Below are positions 13,327 through 15,191 of a stretch of 15,191 bases of DNA, piece by piece (within the stretch, counting starts at the first letter, position 1; each line of letters begins with the position of its first letter). The notes beneath the pieces were generated by a model, which did no database searches, was not told where the DNA came from, and was given only the letters and a program-made list of their open reading frames with translations. The stretch is from LSUCC0057 sp042091915 (lineage in GTDB: Bacteria > Pseudomonadota > Gammaproteobacteria > Pseudomonadales > Porticoccaceae), in the NCBI GenBank assembly GCA_042091915.1, contig JBELGO010000037.1:1-15191 (forward strand). The letters run 5' to 3'. The position numbers were made by a program, and so were the translations under genes.

Positions 13327-15191
13327 ATGAAACTAAAGCCGCTAGCTATCTCTGCTATCTGTTTACTTCCTGTCTGGGCGGTTGCCGCCCCAGTTGAGGA
13401 GGTGGTGACTATCGCCACGGGTAGTGAACAAGCGCTCAGCCAGCTACCGTTAAGTGTGTCGGTTATCGATGCCAGTGAAATCGCTTTGCTCGGAGCTCAA
13501 CACGCCTCAGAACTGCTCAACCGCGAGCCTGGATTGCTGCTGCAGCGCGGCAACGGCCAGGAGTATCTGCCCGCGGTGCGCTCGCCGGTTTTTACCGGCG
13601 CCGGTGCCTGTGGGGAGCTGCTGGTGTTAGAGCAGGGCATCTCTCTCAATGCCAACGGTTTTTGCAATATCAATGAATTGTTCGGGGCGCATACGGAACA
13701 AGCCGCAGCGATTGAGCTGATTCGCGGCCCCGGTACGGTGCTTTACGGCAGCAACGCACTGCACGGGGTGATTGATGTGCAGGCGCCCGACTTACAAGCA
13801 CCCAACTCCTTGGGCCTGGAGTGGGCTCAGCGTGACTATCAGCGCTTAACGTTCAATGTCAACGGTGGAGATGAGCAACAGCGATTGGGCGTTGCCGTTA
13901 CCAGCGCTATCGACGGCGGCAGCCGCTATTCCTCGGGCTTTAAACAGAACAAGCTGACTTTGCAACACCAGTACTTGGGGCGGCACTGGCAGGTTGACAG
14001 CGGCTTAGTGGTCTCGCAGCTCAACCAAGAGACCGCCAGTTATATCGAGGGCTTTGAGAGTTATGCCGATACTGCTGTGCGCCGCCAAAATTTAGATCCG
14101 CAGGCCTACCGCAACGCGGAATCTGTCCGCGCCTGGAGCGAATGGCAGCACACTAGTGAAGAGGGCAAACTCTCGATTAAACCTTACCTGCGCAGTGCCG
14201 AGATGGACTTCCTAATGCACTTCTTGCCCGGCACCCCGGTCGAGCAGAACAGCCACCATAGCGCGGGTGTCCAGCTGCGCTGGCAACCTACAGAAAAAGA
14301 GGGGCGCAGCTGGTTGTTCGGTGTCGATGCTGAGCTGACAGAGGGCGAGTTTCTGCAGTATCAAGAGGGTGAGGCGCCGAGTTTCTTACAAAGCCAAATC
14401 CCCACCGGCAAACACTACGACTACCGAGTAGATGCTTGGCAGTTCTCCCCGTTTGCACGTCTTTATTGGCAACTTGCCGAGCAGCTGGAATGGAGCGCCG
14501 GAGTGCGTTTTGAGGCACTCGACTACAGTTATGACAACCAAATGAGCGATGGTCGGACTGACGAGCTCGGCGATCCTTGTGATTCGGGTTGTCGCTATAC
14601 ACGCCCATCGGACCGCGACGACCGTTTCGAAAATCTCTCGCTGGAGACGGCGTTAAACTACCAGTTGGCTGATGCTCAACGAGTATTTGTGCGCTTTGCT
14701 CGCGCTTACAGGGCCCCGCAGGCAACAGAGCTCTATCGATTGCAGCGAGAACAGTTGAGCGCACAGCTTGATGCCCCTTCGTTGGACTCACTTGAATTGG
14801 GGTGGAAGGGGAGTTTGGCTCAACTCGATTATCAAGTTGCCCTCTATTTCATGCACAAACGCAATGTGATCTTCCGCGATAGCGATTTTTACAATGTCAG
14901 CAATGGTGAAACACGTCATCGCGGCGTTGAAGTTTCAGCCGCTTACGCTTTTAACCCCCAGTGGCGCGCAGAACTGGCCGCCAGTTATGCTCGCCATAGC
15001 TACGGCAATAGCCCTGGACTAGTGACGAGTAATATTAAAGGCAATGAGATGGATGGCGCGCCGCGCTGGTTTGGTCGCACAGCCCTCATCTGGCAGCCAA
15101 GTGAAGCGCTGATGGCTGAGCTAGAGTGGAGTGCTGTGGCCGGCTACTACTTAGATATCGAAAATCAACACCGCTACAGCGGCCACCGTTT
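13327..15191 (+). CDS. TonB-dependent outer-membrane receptor (3' truncated by window)
   Basis: The frame opens at ATG 13327 and stays open for 621 codons to the window edge, so the C-terminal barrel strands are missing. Residues 1-21 are a signal peptide with cleavage probably after AVA or AVAA. EEVVTIA (24-30) is a plausible TonB box. The plug domain (about 35-155) shows PLSVSVIDASEI, a Cys95/Cys113 pair in its central loop, and IRGPGTVLYGSNALHGVIDV (132-151), the standard end-of-plug motif. Beta-barrel sequence with alternating aromatic strands follows; a loop near 14578-14592 holds CDSGC. Such receptors import scarce or large ligands (siderophores, cobalamin, glycans, PQQ); the ligand cannot be told here. 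A weak AAGG lies 12 nt before the start. It follows the ALDH-SDR terminator by 32 nt and so may be separately controlled. Confidence 0.92.
   Translation, partial: MKLKPLAISAICLLPVWAVAAPVEEVVTIATGSEQALSQLPLSVSVIDASEIALLGAQHASELLNREPGLLLQRGNGQEYLPAVRSPVFTGAGACGELLVLEQGISLNANGFCNINELFGAHTEQAAAIELIRGPGTVLYGSNALHGVIDVQAPDLQAPNSLGLEWAQRDYQRLTFNVNGGDEQQRLGVAVTSAIDGGSRYSSGFKQNKLTLQHQYLGRHWQVDSGLVVSQLNQETASYIEGFESYADTAVRRQNLDPQAYRNAESVRAWSEWQHTSEEGKLSIKPYLRSAEMDFLMHFLPGTPVEQNSHHSAGVQLRWQPTEKEGRSWLFGVDAELTEGEFLQYQEGEAPSFLQSQIPTGKHYDYRVDAWQFSPFARLYWQLAEQLEWSAGVRFEALDYSYDNQMSDGRTDELGDPCDSGCRYTRPSDRDDRFENLSLETALNYQLADAQRVFVRFARAYRAPQATELYRLQREQLSAQLDAPSLDSLELGWKGSLAQLDYQVALYFMHKRNVIFRDSDFYNVSNGETRHRGVEVSAAYAFNPQWRAELAASYARHSYGNSPGLVTSNIKGNEMDGAPRWFGRTALIWQPSEALMAELEWSAVAGYYLDIENQHRYSGHR

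Noticed and set aside
14288..14791. Minus-strand open frame of 167 codons
   Set aside because: It lies wholly inside the TonB receptor gene, has basic low-complexity content and no ribosome site or family signature.

Overview
The window looks like a chromosomal segment of a Gram-negative, probably gammaproteobacterial, aerobe. It encodes a lipobox-bearing periplasmic quinohaemoprotein, a TonB-dependent outer-membrane receptor and respiratory flavin dehydrogenases, at roughly 50% GC, and the protein sequences read like those of marine Gammaproteobacteria. That placement is inferred from the look of the proteins, not from any search. I see no rRNA, tRNA, CRISPR array, insertion sequence or phage gene.

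Layout. (1) 1-3758, + strand: the 3' part of a very long repetitive surface or secreted protein. It has tandem 103-residue Ig-like repeats, further Ig-like domains, a central block resembling a beta-propeller, two more Ig-like domains and a unique C-terminus. (2) 3901-6770, + strand: a lipoprotein PQQ/haem c alcohol dehydrogenase followed 5 bp later by a Crp/Fnr-type regulator that starts with TTG. (3) 6775-10749, - strand: a three-gene 2-hydroxyacid operon, transcribed lldD, then a GntP-type permease, then a GlcD/Dld-type FAD dehydrogenase. It converges on the regulator with only 4 bp between stop codons. (4) 10750-10992: a divergent control region carrying two copies of a 13-bp perfect (18 of 21 extended) direct repeat. 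(5) 10993-13251, + strand: a coniferyl-aldehyde-dehydrogenase-like ALDH and an atypical SDR, closed by a strong intrinsic terminator. (6) 13327 to the window end, + strand: a TonB-dependent receptor cut by the window edge.

Working together (inference): the middle of the window could be a complete alcohol-to-oxoacid oxidation module. The periplasmic PQQ enzyme would oxidise an alcohol or diol to an aldehyde, the ALDH would oxidise the aldehyde to an acid, the permease would carry a hydroxyacid, and the FMN (L-type) and FAD (probably D-type) dehydrogenases would feed both stereoisomers of a 2-hydroxyacid into respiration. 1,2-Propanediol via lactaldehyde and lactate to pyruvate fits the enzyme set, but other alcohols, diols or aryl alcohols fit too. 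The shared divergent control region and the Crp/Fnr protein are the obvious candidates for coordination. The Ig-like giant protein and the TonB receptor flank the module and have no demonstrated link to it.
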